Below, in pieces: positions 30,356-39,783 of a stretch of 64,000 nucleotides of DNA. Origin of the DNA: Myxococcales bacterium (GTDB taxonomy: Bacteria > Myxococcota_A > Polyangia > Polyangiales > JADJMO01); contig JADJMO010000008.1 of the NCBI GenBank assembly GCA_016709545.1, positions 310,001-374,000 of the forward strand, in the 5' to 3' direction. Under the pieces are notes generated by a model that saw only the letters and a list, made by a program, of their open reading frames with translations, did not search any database and was not told the origin of the DNA. Within the stretch, counting starts at the first letter, position 1, and each line of letters begins with the position of its first letter. The translations under genes were made by a program, and so were the position numbers.

Positions 30356-30748
30356 ATGGCCGACGACATCAAGACCTTCGAAGACTTCTGGCCCTATTAC
30401 GTGAAGGCGCACACGAGCAAGGGCAACCGCCGGCTCCACTTCGTCGGGACGAGCGCCGCGCTGGCCCTCGCCGCGACGGGCATCCTCACCCGTCGCGCGC
30501 GGTTCCTCGCCCTCGCGCCGGTCGTCGGCTACGCGTGCGCGTGGATCGGCCACTTCTTCGTCGAGGGCAACGTGCCCGCCACGTTCGGCCACCCGCTCTG
30601 GTCGTTCCAGGCCGACTTCATCATGTGGAAGAAGATCCTCGACGGCACCATGGACGCCGAGGTCGAGAAGTACACGCGCACCGCGCCCACCAACGGCGCG
30701 TCCGTCGAGCCGGTCGCGGTCGTCGCGAACGACACCACCGTCAACTGA
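30356..30748 (+). CDS. DUF962/Mpo1-like membrane protein
   Basis: A 130-aa small inner-membrane protein. The opening FEDFWPYYVKAHTSKGNRRLHFVGT and the central GYACAWIGHFFVEGNVPATFGHPLWSFQADF are the DUF962 (Mpo1/YGL010w-like) signature, with conserved His residues. Yeast Mpo1 is an Fe(2+)-dependent dioxygenase in phytosphingosine breakdown; bacterial members are mostly uncharacterised. GGAGG about 5 nt upstream of the ATG supports the start. Two short hydrophobic helices are visible. The stop lies 2 bp before the left copy of the direct repeat that flanks the hairpin element. Confidence 0.85.
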   Translation: MADDIKTFEDFWPYYVKAHTSKGNRRLHFVGTSAALALAATGILTRRARFLALAPVVGYACAWIGHFFVEGNVPATFGHPLWSFQADFIMWKKILDGTMDAEVEKYTRTAPTNGASVEPVAVVANDTTVN

Positions 30749-30750
30749 GA

Positions 30751-30970
30751 CTCAGTCGGGCAGCGTCGAGGCCCCCGGGCTGAAGCCCGGGGCACCGACT
30801 GCCGTGGAAGCCCACCTACGGCGGGCTCGCGAAAGCGAGGCCTCATTCGGCTGCTTCGAGGCTGAAAATGCGGCCTTCCGTGCGATGAGCTGGAGCCCGC
30901 TCCAAGCGGGCTTGCCCCCGCAGTCGGTGCCCCGTGCTTCAGCACGGGGGTTGGACCTCAGTCGGGCAGC
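30751..30970. repeat. Hairpin-rich REP/MITE-like element flanked by 14-bp direct repeats
   Basis: The direct repeat CTCAGTCGGGCAGC occurs at 30751-30764 and 30957-30970. Between them lie two inverted copies of one module. The left is an 8-bp stem with loop TGAA (30773-30792) followed by CACCGACTGC (30793-30802). The right is GCAGTCGGTG (30920-30929) followed by an 8-bp stem with loop TTCA (30930-30949). The two stems differ by one compensated base pair. Inner hairpins are CTCGC-GAAA-GCGAG (30826-30839) and AGCCCGCT-CCA-AGCGGGCT (30894-30912). No coding sequence is present. The right direct repeat contains the stop codon of the YceI-like gene. Confidence 0.75.
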
Positions 30971-31461
30971 AGCCAGGCCTGCACCTCGACCTCGATCTCG
31001 TCCTTCACCGTGAATGCCCCGAGGGGGCCCTTGATCTCGGCGAGACCGAGGGCCTTCATCGAGAGCGTGCCGCGCGCGGTCACCGCGTCGCCCGCCACGC
31101 GCGGGCTCAGGCGCAGCTTGCTCTTGTGGCCCGCGAGGACGATCTCGAGGTCGTCGGTGGACCGCGCCACGATCTCCACCTCGGCCGCGCCCTTCAGCGT
31201 GTCGTCGCGCATGCGGCGCTCGATCTCGCGCACGTCGCTCGCCGAGAGCACCGTGGTGTCGAGCTTGTCCTTGTGGAGGACGCCGACCACGCGGAGGTCG
31301 CTCGGGCGCACCTTGGCGCGGCCGCTCCACTTCCCGCCCTCCTCCTTGGCCTCGCCGCTCGCGAAGCGGCCCTCGAGCTCGAGGTCGTGCGCGAGCGCCG
31401 AGAGCAGGCCCTTGGCGCGGGTGCGGAGCACGTAGCGGGAGCGATCGAGGTCGAGGCGCAT
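30958..31461 (-). CDS. YceI-like domain protein
   Basis: A 167-aa lipocalin-like YceI-type protein: SRYVLRTRAKGLLSALAHDLELEG at the start, a central STDDLEIVLAGHKSKLRLSPRVAG strand pair, and a closing LGAFTVKDEIEVEVQAWLLPD. YceI folds bind isoprenoid or other lipids. This copy has no signal peptide from the ATG at 31461, so it may be cytoplasmic, unlike the periplasmic E. coli protein. Its stop codon lies inside the 14-bp repeat that flanks the hairpin element. It stands downstream of the nitrilase-family gene in the same direction. Confidence 0.72.
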   Translation of the reverse strand: MRLDLDRSRYVLRTRAKGLLSALAHDLELEGRFASGEAKEEGGKWSGRAKVRPSDLRVVGVLHKDKLDTTVLSASDVREIERRMRDDTLKGAAEVEIVARSTDDLEIVLAGHKSKLRLSPRVAGDAVTARGTLSMKALGLAEIKGPLGAFTVKDEIEVEVQAWLLPD

Positions 31462-31513
31462 GGTCCGGTTCCTGGCGCTGCGCGCGCCGCGCGGCAACCA
31501 CGAGGACGGATCG

Positions 31514-32356
31514 TCAGACGCCGAGGCGACGGTGCCGCAGGCTCGGGAGCTGCGCGCGCACGTCGGCGAGGCGCTTCGGATCGAGCGTGGCGAGCGCGAG
31601 GCCCACGCCGTCGCTCGCCTGCGCGATCACGTCGCCCCACGGGTCGGCGATCAGCGACTTGCCGTAGGTCTGGCGGCCCTCCGGGTGGCGGCCCCACTGC
31701 GCGGCCGCGAGCACGTAGCACTGCGACTCGATCGCGCGCGCGCGGAGCAGCACGTGCTAGTGGTCCTTACCGGTGAACACGGTGAAGACAGCCGGCACGA
31801 ACAGCGCGTGCGCACCGCGATCGACGAGCGCGCGGTACAGCTCTGGAAAGCGCACGTCGTAGCAAATCGTGAAACCGAACCGGTAGCCGTCGACGTCGAC
31901 GGTGACGACCTCTTCGGGGGTGCCGCAGTCGCTGGAGTCGCTCTCACGCAAGCGCGTGCCGTCGGCGAGATCGACGTCGAACAGGTGGATCTTGCGGTAG
32001 ACGGCGCGCACGACGCCCGCGTCGTCGAAGGCGAGGTGTGCGTTGAAGGGGCGCTGCGGGTCGGGGCCGGACAGCGCGACGCCACCAGCAAAGAGCCACA
32101 GCTTGCGCGCGCGCGCGATCGAGGAGAGGGCGCCGAGGACGGGGCCGTCGGGCGTGGTGCCGAGCGCGGGTGTGGGCTCGGCGGCCGCGCGCTTCTTGTC
32201 GGGGTGGCCGAGGCCCGCGCAGCCCTCGGGCAGGCACACGACGCGCGTGTTCGCCCGGGCCGCCAGCGAGTCGATCGTGGCGAGGTTCTCGCGCAGATCG
32301 TCCTGCGCGTTCATCTGGGCGACGGCGACGGACAGCGGGGCCGAGGGCAACGACAT
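31514..32356 (-). CDS. Carbon-nitrogen hydrolase (nitrilase family) with in-frame amber codon
   Basis: The 280-codon frame keeps the full nitrilase fold and catalytic triad: E44 in LPEGCAG, K122 in YRKIHLFD, C165 in TICYDVRFPE. Codon 200 (31757-31759) is TAG where the family motif TGKDHWxVLLRARAIE has Trp. The reading frame is otherwise unbroken, and the rest (HVLLRARAIESQCYVLAAAQWG) continues normally. A single G-to-A change, real or a sequencing error, explains it. Members near Nit1/Nit2 hydrolyse omega-amides such as deaminated glutathione. As written, the product would end at residue 199. Confidence 0.8.
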
Positions 32357-32387
32357 CGTCGTGCCGTACCACGGTCGCTGCGCGCGA

Positions 32388-32883
32388 TCAGTTCTTGCGG
32401 CGGGCGAGCGACAGCGCGCCGAGGATGAAGGCGATGGCGACGAACCCGCTCGAGTGACCGCCGACGGTGCAGCCGTACTTCACGGTGGGATCCTGCGCGG
32501 CGTCGCCGCTGGTCTTGTCGGCCGGCTCCACGCACTTGTTCGCCTGGCACACGAAGCCGTCGGTGCAGTCCGTGTTCGCCTTGCAGTGCTCCTGGCACAG
32601 GGCGGCCACGCAGCGATACGGCGCGCAGGAGTAGGCCGTCCCACCCGACGAGATCACACCCGTGCCATCGGCGGAGCAATGACCCAGGACCGCCGAGTCG
32701 GTGGCGCCCATGCCGTGTCGTGGACCGCCGGTGTCGGTGGACGGCGAGGTGTCGGGCGTGACACGGCGGTGTCAGGGGATCGACGTGTCGAGGGCCCCAG
32801 GCCGGGTCCAGCGTGCCGGTCTCTGCGTGGGCCAGGGCAGGCAGCGACAGGGCGACGGCGAAGCCGAGGGCCAGGACCTTCAT
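32388..32883 (-). CDS. Small Cys-rich protein with C-terminal sorting tag (frameshifted)
   Basis: Conceptually about 164 aa. Signal peptide MKVLALGFAVALSLPALAHA, a short variable part, a Cys module (SCAPYRCVAALCQEHCKANTDCTDGFVCQANKC), and a CTERM tag (YGCTVGG, hydrophobic helix, LARRKN). The Cys module closely resembles the last module of the giant Kelch protein (SSCLPYRCGTDGNCLKSCATSDDCAPG). The frame breaks between about 32750 and 32775 (net one extra base). It is likely exported and anchored by the tag. Function unknown. Confidence 0.65.
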
Positions 32884-33021
32884 GCGATGAAGGCCTCAGC
32901 ACGTCCCGGGCCATCGCATCCACGAAGAATCCCGCATGGGCAGCGCCGCGGCCGTGGCCACGGCACAGCCTGACCCACGAGGGAGGCGACCGCCGTCCCC
33001 TGCGCTAGCGTGCGGCCCCCC

Positions 33022-33756
33022 ATGGCCGACCGACCCATGATCGAGCTCACCGGCGTCCGCCGGTCGTTCGCCGACGGCGTCGTGCTGGACGGCCTCGATC
33101 TGCGCGTCGACGCCGGCGAGTTCGTGTCGCTCGTGGGCCCCTCGGGGTGCGGCAAGAGCACGCTCCTTCGCCTGGTCGCCGGGCTCGATCGGGCGGACGG
33201 CGGCGAGGTCGTCGTCGCCCGCGAGGAGGGCCTCGCCTACGTGTTCCAGGACGCGCATCTGCTGCCGTGGCGCACCGTCGAGGGCAACGTCGCGCTGCCG
33301 CTCGAGCTGGCCGGGGAGCGCGACGTGTCGCCGCGGGTCGGCGCGGCGCTCACCGCGGTCGAGCTCGCGGGCGTCGGGCACAAGTACCCCGCAGAGCTCT
33401 CCGGCGGCATGCGCATGCGCGCCTCCATCGCGCGCGCGCTCGTCAAGAAGCCGCGCCTGCTCCTGATGGACGAGCCGTTCGCCGCGCTCGACGAGCTGAC
33501 CCGCCAGCGCCTCGACGAGCGGCTGCGCACGCTGTTCCTCGAGCAAGGCCTCACCGTGGTGTTCGTCACCCACTCCATCGCGGAGGCCACGTTCCTCTCG
33601 ACGCGCGTGGTGGTGCTCTCGAGCCGGCCGGCGCGCATCGTCCACGACGCCCCGGTCGACCTGCCCGCGGAGCGCAACGCCGTGACGCGCGGCACCCCTG
33701 CGTTCGCGCGCGTGACCGCCGACCTCGTCGCGGCCCTCGAGGAGGGTGAGGCGTGA
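33022..33756 (+). CDS. ABC transporter ATP-binding protein, nitrate/sulfonate/taurine type
   Basis: A 244-aa cytoplasmic ATPase of the SsuB/TauB/NrtD group: Walker A GPSGCGKST, Q-loop VFQDAHLLPWRTV, signature LSGGMRMR, Walker B LLLMDEPFAALDE, H-loop VFVTHSIAEATFLS. ATG 33022 is preferred over the in-frame ATG at 33010 because it fits the family start. Its stop overlaps the permease start by 4 nt. No substrate-binding protein gene is next to it, so the substrate (sulfonate, nitrate, thiamine precursor or other) cannot be named. Confidence 0.9.
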   Translation: MADRPMIELTGVRRSFADGVVLDGLDLRVDAGEFVSLVGPSGCGKSTLLRLVAGLDRADGGEVVVAREEGLAYVFQDAHLLPWRTVEGNVALPLELAGERDVSPRVGAALTAVELAGVGHKYPAELSGGMRMRASIARALVKKPRLLLMDEPFAALDELTRQRLDERLRTLFLEQGLTVVFVTHSIAEATFLSTRVVVLSSRPARIVHDAPVDLPAERNAVTRGTPAFARVTADLVAALEEGEA

Positions 33757-34523
33757 AGCAGCTGGGCCCGCCGGTCGTCGCCGCGCTCATCGGCCTCCTG
33801 CTCTGGGAGCTGCTCGCCCGCGGGCTCCACGTCGAGCCGTGGCTCCTGCCGCCGCCGAGCACCGTCGCGCGCGCCGCCTTCGCCGCCCGCGCGGAGCTCC
33901 TCGGCGCGACCCTCACCACGGGCACGACCGCGTTCCTCGGCTTCTCGCTCAGCGCCGTGGTCGGCGTGTCGCTCGGGGTCGTGCTGTCGCGCTCGCGGCT
34001 GCTCGAACGCGGGTTCTACCCCTACGCGCTGCTGCTCCAGACCGTGCCGATCGTCGCCATCGCGCCGCTGCTGGTGCTGTGGTTCGGCATCGGCCCGCGC
34101 GCGGTCACCGCCTCGGCGTTCATCGTCTCGGTGTTCCCGGTCGTCACCGGGACGCTGAGCGGCCTGCGCTCGGTCGACCCCGCGCTGCACGATCTATTCA
34201 CTCTCTATGGATCGTCGCGCACGCGGCGGCTGCTCTGGCTCGAGCTGCCCTCGGCAGCGTTCTCCATCGCCACCGGCCTGCGCGTCGCCTCCGGCCTCGC
34301 GGTGATCGGCGCCGTGGTCGGCGAGTTCGTGGCCGGCTTCGCCGAGGGGCGCCCGGGGCTCGGCATCGTGGTCATGTCGTCGTACCGCCAGCTGCGCACC
34401 GACGTGCTGTTCGGCGCGGTGTTCTGCTCCACGCTGCTCGGCCTCGCGCTGTTCTCGTTCGTCGGCGTGTTCTCTCACCTCTACCTCCGCAAGTGGCACG
34501 TCGCCGAGAAGGACCCGCGGTGA
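33753..34523 (+). CDS. ABC transporter permease, SsuC/TauC-like
   Basis: A 256-aa inner-membrane permease with about six helices. It has the loop to the ATPase (LYGSSRTRRLLWLELPSA...FSIATGLRVASGLAVIGAVVGEFVAG), the EAA-type region of the binding-protein-dependent transport family. It opens with a GTG overlapping the ATPase stop and ends overlapping the MATE gene start, so all three are translationally coupled. It forms the channel of the importer with the preceding ATPase. Confidence 0.88.
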   Translation: MKQLGPPVVAALIGLLLWELLARGLHVEPWLLPPPSTVARAAFAARAELLGATLTTGTTAFLGFSLSAVVGVSLGVVLSRSRLLERGFYPYALLLQTVPIVAIAPLLVLWFGIGPRAVTASAFIVSVFPVVTGTLSGLRSVDPALHDLFTLYGSSRTRRLLWLELPSAAFSIATGLRVASGLAVIGAVVGEFVAGFAEGRPGLGIVVMSSYRQLRTDVLFGAVFCSTLLGLALFSFVGVFSHLYLRKWHVAEKDPR

Positions 34524-35872
34524 CCCTCCTCCGCGAGGTGCGCGAGAACCTGCGGCTCGCCGTCCCCATCATCGCCACCCAGCTCGGCATGATGGCGATG
34601 GGGCTCGTCGACACGGCGTTCGTCGGCCGCGTGGGCGAGCAGGCGCTGGCCTCGGTCGCGCTCGGCAACAACGTGGTCTTCGGCACGAGCATGTTCCTGC
34701 TCGGCCTGCTCATGGCGGTCGAGCCGGTGGCCTCGCAGGCCCTCGGCTCGGGCGACGGTCACCGCGCGCGCGCCGCCCTGCGCGCCTCGCTGCAGCTCGC
34801 GGTGGTGCTCTCGATCCCGACCGCGCTGGTGACGGTGTTCGCGCTGCGTCTGCTGCCGCTCCTGCGCATCGACCCACAGATCATCCCCGGCGCGCGCGAC
34901 TACGTGTTCGCGCGCCTGCCATCGATCCTCCCGTTCTTCCTGTTCATGGCGGGCAAGACCTACCAGCAGGCCGCGAACCGCCCGCGCGTGGCGCTCGAGG
35001 CGGCGATCGTCGGCAACCTCGCGCACGTGGCGCTGTGCTTCCCGCTCGTGTTCGGCGTGCGCGCCCTCCACTTGCCGGCGCTCGGCGGGGTCGGCTCGGC
35101 CATCGCGACCACCGGCTCGACCGCGCTGATGGCGGTGTGGGTGCTCGGCCCGCGCGCCCGCATCCCGGGGGACGCCCCCGACTCGCGTCGCGCCGACGAG
35201 ATCGACGCCCGCGTCAACCCGCGCATGCTCGGCCAGCTCTGTCGGCTCGGGTTCCCGATCGGTCTCACGCTGACCGCGGAGGTCGGCGTGTTCGCGCTGG
35301 TCGCGCTCCTCATGGGGCGGTTCGGCGGGCGCGCGGTGGCCGCGCACCAGATCGCCATCGGCCTCGCCTCGCTCTCGTTCATGGGGGCGCTCGGGATCGC
35401 GCAGGCCACGTCGGTCCGCGTCGGCATGGCCATCGGCGAGAAGGTGCCCCGCGGCTCGCGCCAGCGCGGCGGCGTGGGCATCGTGCTCGGGGTCTCGGTG
35501 ATGGCGTTCTCGGCGGTGGCCTTCTGGTTCGCGCCTCACGCGCTCGCGCGGCTGTTCACGCCCGAGGCGCCGGTCATCGACGCGGCGGTCACGCTCATCC
35601 GCATCGCCGCGGTCTTCCAGCTCGCCGACGGCACGCAGGTGGTCTCGGCCGGGGCGCTGCGGGGCGCCGCGGACACCACCTTTCCTCTCGTGGCCAACGT
35701 CGCCGTGCACTGGGGCATCGGCCTGCCGCTCGCGCTGTTCCTGGCGTTCCACCGCGATTTCGGCCCGCCCGGGCTCTGGTACGGCCTGACCGCGGGGCTC
35801 GTCGGCATCGCCATCGCGCTCCTCGCGCGCTTCCTGTTCCTCACGCGGAAAGACGTGACCGCGCTGTCGTGA
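34520..35872 (+). CDS. MATE-family efflux transporter
   Basis: A 450-aa protein with twelve predicted helices in two MatE halves: PIIATQLGMMAMGLVDTAFVGRVG at the start of the first half, FPIGLTLTAEVGVFALVALLMGRFG in the second. MATE proteins export cationic drugs or metabolites using Na(+) or H(+). The GTG start overlaps the permease stop (GTGA), an unusual coupling of an exporter to an ABC importer. Length and residues are normal for the family. Intact. Confidence 0.9.
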   Translation: MTLLREVRENLRLAVPIIATQLGMMAMGLVDTAFVGRVGEQALASVALGNNVVFGTSMFLLGLLMAVEPVASQALGSGDGHRARAALRASLQLAVVLSIPTALVTVFALRLLPLLRIDPQIIPGARDYVFARLPSILPFFLFMAGKTYQQAANRPRVALEAAIVGNLAHVALCFPLVFGVRALHLPALGGVGSAIATTGSTALMAVWVLGPRARIPGDAPDSRRADEIDARVNPRMLGQLCRLGFPIGLTLTAEVGVFALVALLMGRFGGRAVAAHQIAIGLASLSFMGALGIAQATSVRVGMAIGEKVPRGSRQRGGVGIVLGVSVMAFSAVAFWFAPHALARLFTPEAPVIDAAVTLIRIAAVFQLADGTQVVSAGALRGAADTTFPLVANVAVHWGIGLPLALFLAFHRDFGPPGLWYGLTAGLVGIAIALLARFLFLTRKDVTALS

Positions 35873-35889
35873 TCCGCTAGCCCGTCCCG

Positions 35890-36345
35890 ATGGCGTCCTC
35901 GCATCCGCACTTCGACGACAAGGGGCTGCACTGGCACCACAAGCTCGACGAGGCCCTCGCCGTCGCCCAGAAAGAGGGCAAACACGTGCTGGTCGAATAC
36001 GGCCGCAAGGCGTGTGGCAACTGCAAGATCCTGGTCGAGGCGCTGCTGCCCGCCGTCAAGGCCGAGGTCGACGCGGCGTTCGTGCTCCTCGCGACCGACT
36101 GCGACGCGCCCGAGCCCGCGGTGCGCGCCATCGGCGGCCAGCACATGAGCCACGCGCGCGCCCTCCCGTTCGTCCTCTACCTGCGCAGCGACGGCGCGTT
36201 CGTGCACGGCACCCAGGGCGCCCGCACCAAGGACCAGCTGCTCCACGACTTCATCCACGGGCGCGAAGACCCGGACCACCACCACCACGAAGAGCACGAT
36301 CACGGTCACGGCCACGACCACGGCGGCCACGGCCATCACCACTGA
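35890..36345 (+). CDS. Thioredoxin-like protein with His-rich tail
   Basis: A 151-aa thioredoxin-fold protein without a signal peptide. KHVLVEYGRKACGNCKILVEALLP carries the CGNC redox motif at the helix start, and ARALPFVLYL holds the cis-Pro. The last 25 residues are mostly His, Asp, Gly and Glu (HHHHEEHDHGHGHDH type), which strongly suggests metal (Ni, Zn or Co) binding. It is probably a cytoplasmic thiol oxidoreductase with metal storage. It lies 17 nt after the MATE gene and 8 nt before serC. Confidence 0.8.
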   Translation: MASSHPHFDDKGLHWHHKLDEALAVAQKEGKHVLVEYGRKACGNCKILVEALLPAVKAEVDAAFVLLATDCDAPEPAVRAIGGQHMSHARALPFVLYLRSDGAFVHGTQGARTKDQLLHDFIHGREDPDHHHHEEHDHGHGHDHGGHGHHH

Positions 36346-36353
36346 GAGGCGAC

Positions 36354-37428
36354 ATGACCCGCGTCCACAACTTCAACGCCGGCCCCTCGGCGATCCCCCT
36401 CGTCGCGCTCGAGCAGGCGCAGCGCGAGCTCCTCGAGTTCGAGGGCACGGGCATGTCCATCCTCGAGCACTCGCACCGCGGCAAGGCGTTCGAGAAGGTG
36501 CACGACGAGACGCTCGGCCTGATCAAGAAGCTCATGGCCGTCCCCGACACCCACGACGTGCTCCTGCTGCAGGGCGGCGCGCACGCGCAGTTCGCCATGA
36601 TCCCGATGAACCTGCTCCCCGCCGGCAAGAGCGCCGACTACGTGCTCACCGACGGCTGGAGCGACCGCGCCTTCGAGGAGTGCAAGAACGTCGGCGCCGC
36701 CCGCGTCGCCGGCAAGATCGAGGGCTACGGCCGCATCCCGCGCGCCGACGAGCTCTCGCTCCACGCCGACGCGGCCTACGTGCACGTCACCTCGAACGGC
36801 ACGCTGTCCGGCACGCAGTGGCACGAGTTCCCGGAGACGGCGGCCCCGCTCGTCGCCGACATGTCGAGCGACATCCTCTCCCGCCCGGTCGACGTGGCGA
36901 AGTTCGCCCTGATCTACGCCGGTGCGCAGAAGAACATGGCCCTCGGGCATCACGGTCGTCGTCATCAAGAAGGACGCCATCGCCGCGGGTCGCACCGACA
37001 TCCCCAAGTACTTCCGCTACTCGACCCACGCCAAGGAGCGGTCGCTCTACAACACGCCGCCCACGTTCTCGATCTACCTCGCGCGCAACGTGCTCCGCTG
37101 GCTGGACGCCGAGGGTGGCGTGGCCGCGATGGCGGAGAAGAACCGCAAGAAGACCGACCTGCTCTACGCCGCGATCGACGCGCGGCCCGACTTCTACCGG
37201 GCCCCCGTCGACAAGGCGAGCCGCTCGCGGATGAACGTCGTCTTCCGCCTCCCGACCGAGGAGCTCGACTCCAAGTTCTGCGCCGAGGCCGAGAAGGCCG
37301 GGATGGTCGGCCTCAAGGGCCACCGCTCGGTCGGCGGGGTGCGCGCCTCCACCTACAACGCCGTGCCCCACGCCTCCGTCGAGGCGCTGGTGGCGTTCAT
37401 GGACGACTTCGCCCGCAAGGCCGGCTAG
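36354..37428 (+). CDS. serC: Phosphoserine aminotransferase SerC (frameshifted)
   Basis: Conceptually 358 aa, close to the usual 360. This PLP enzyme converts 3-phosphohydroxypyruvate and glutamate to phosphoserine in serine biosynthesis. It begins NFNAGPSAIP, has GGAHAQFAMIPMNLL, TSNGTLSGTQWHEFP, the PLP-binding lysine in AGAQKNM, then SGITVVVIKKDAI, and near the end GLKGHRSVGGVRASTYNAV. The frame breaks at 36938-36943 right after KNM (two bases short or one extra); the family norm NMGPxG fits two missing bases. An essential-type gene, so a sequence error is likely. Confidence 0.85.
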
Positions 37429-37477
37429 CCGCGCCCGAGGGGTGGACCGGACCCGCCGCGCTTGGCATGCTCGGCGG

Positions 37478-38407
37478 GTGCGTCGCCTGTTCGTCTCGGT
37501 CTCGGTCGTGCTCGTCGGGTGCACCTTCCCCGAGCACCAGTTCCGCGACGACACCGACGCGAAGCCCGACGTCGCGATCGACGCCGTCGTGCTCGACGGC
37601 GCGCTCGACAGCGCCGTCGACTCGAGCGTCGACGCGACCGACGCCGCGACCGACAGCGTGGTGGACGTCGGCTCCGACGCGCCCGCGCCCACGAGCTGCA
37701 CGGACCCTTCGATGACCTCCTTCTGCGCGCCGATCGTGGGGCTGGTCGGCGCCTACGCGGTCGACGGGCTCGGCACCGAGTACTGCGCGAGCGGCGTGTG
37801 GTCGCGCGGCTTCGAGGTGAAGGCGGCCATGCGCACCGTGCCGTCGCCGGTGCCCGCCAAGATCACCGAGCGCGTCGTGGTGCGCGCGCTGCTGTCCTCG
37901 TACGGCTACCACGTTCACGTCGCCGTCCTCGACGACCCGCGCATCGTCGTCGACACGAGCGACTACACGCAGGGCGACGCGGTCGAGCTGTTCCTGCGCG
38001 GCGCCAAGGCCGCCACCGGCGATCTGGTCGCCGATCAGGCCGTGCACGTCGTCGTCACACCGCCCACCGCCACGAGCGGTCCGAACGCGGCGTACTACGT
38101 CGGCGGCAAGAAGGGCGCGGGCCTGCCGGGTGGCGCGTTCGCGGGGCGCATCGTGGCCGGTGGCTGGGAGGTGGAGGTCGTGCTCCCGTGGACGACGATC
38201 AAGAACGAGCCCGCCCCCGGCGACAAGATCGGGTTCGACGTCGCCGTCGACGTGAAGGACGACCCTTCGCTCTCCGCCCGCGAGGTGCGCGCGATCATGA
38301 GCTACGAGGCGGTGGCGAGCTCACCGACCTGCTCGGCCCTCGGCACGCCCGCCGACCCGGCCTGCGACGATCGCACCTGGTGCGCGCCGGTCGCGTATCT
38401 GAAGTAG
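37478..38407 (+). CDS. CBM9/DOMON-like domain lipoprotein
   Basis: A 309-aa lipoprotein with lipobox LVGC and an Asp/Ala/Val-rich linker (about 30-75). A CBM9-like beta-sandwich follows (about 100-285): HVHVAVLDDPRIV, YTQGDAVELFLRG and GGWEVEVVLPWTTI...GDKIGFDVAVDV are the typical strands. Such domains bind carbohydrates or heme. GTG at 37478 places the signal peptide at once. No catalytic domain is attached, so it is a binding protein on the cell surface, partner unknown. It lies 49 nt after serC. Confidence 0.7.
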   Translation: MRRLFVSVSVVLVGCTFPEHQFRDDTDAKPDVAIDAVVLDGALDSAVDSSVDATDAATDSVVDVGSDAPAPTSCTDPSMTSFCAPIVGLVGAYAVDGLGTEYCASGVWSRGFEVKAAMRTVPSPVPAKITERVVVRALLSSYGYHVHVAVLDDPRIVVDTSDYTQGDAVELFLRGAKAATGDLVADQAVHVVVTPPTATSGPNAAYYVGGKKGAGLPGGAFAGRIVAGGWEVEVVLPWTTIKNEPAPGDKIGFDVAVDVKDDPSLSAREVRAIMSYEAVASSPTCSALGTPADPACDDRTWCAPVAYLK

Positions 38408-38416
38408 AATGGGGCC

Positions 38417-39757
<1,341 letters not shown>

Positions 39758-39783
39758 GCCCGGAGTGGGAGTAGGATCGCCCC

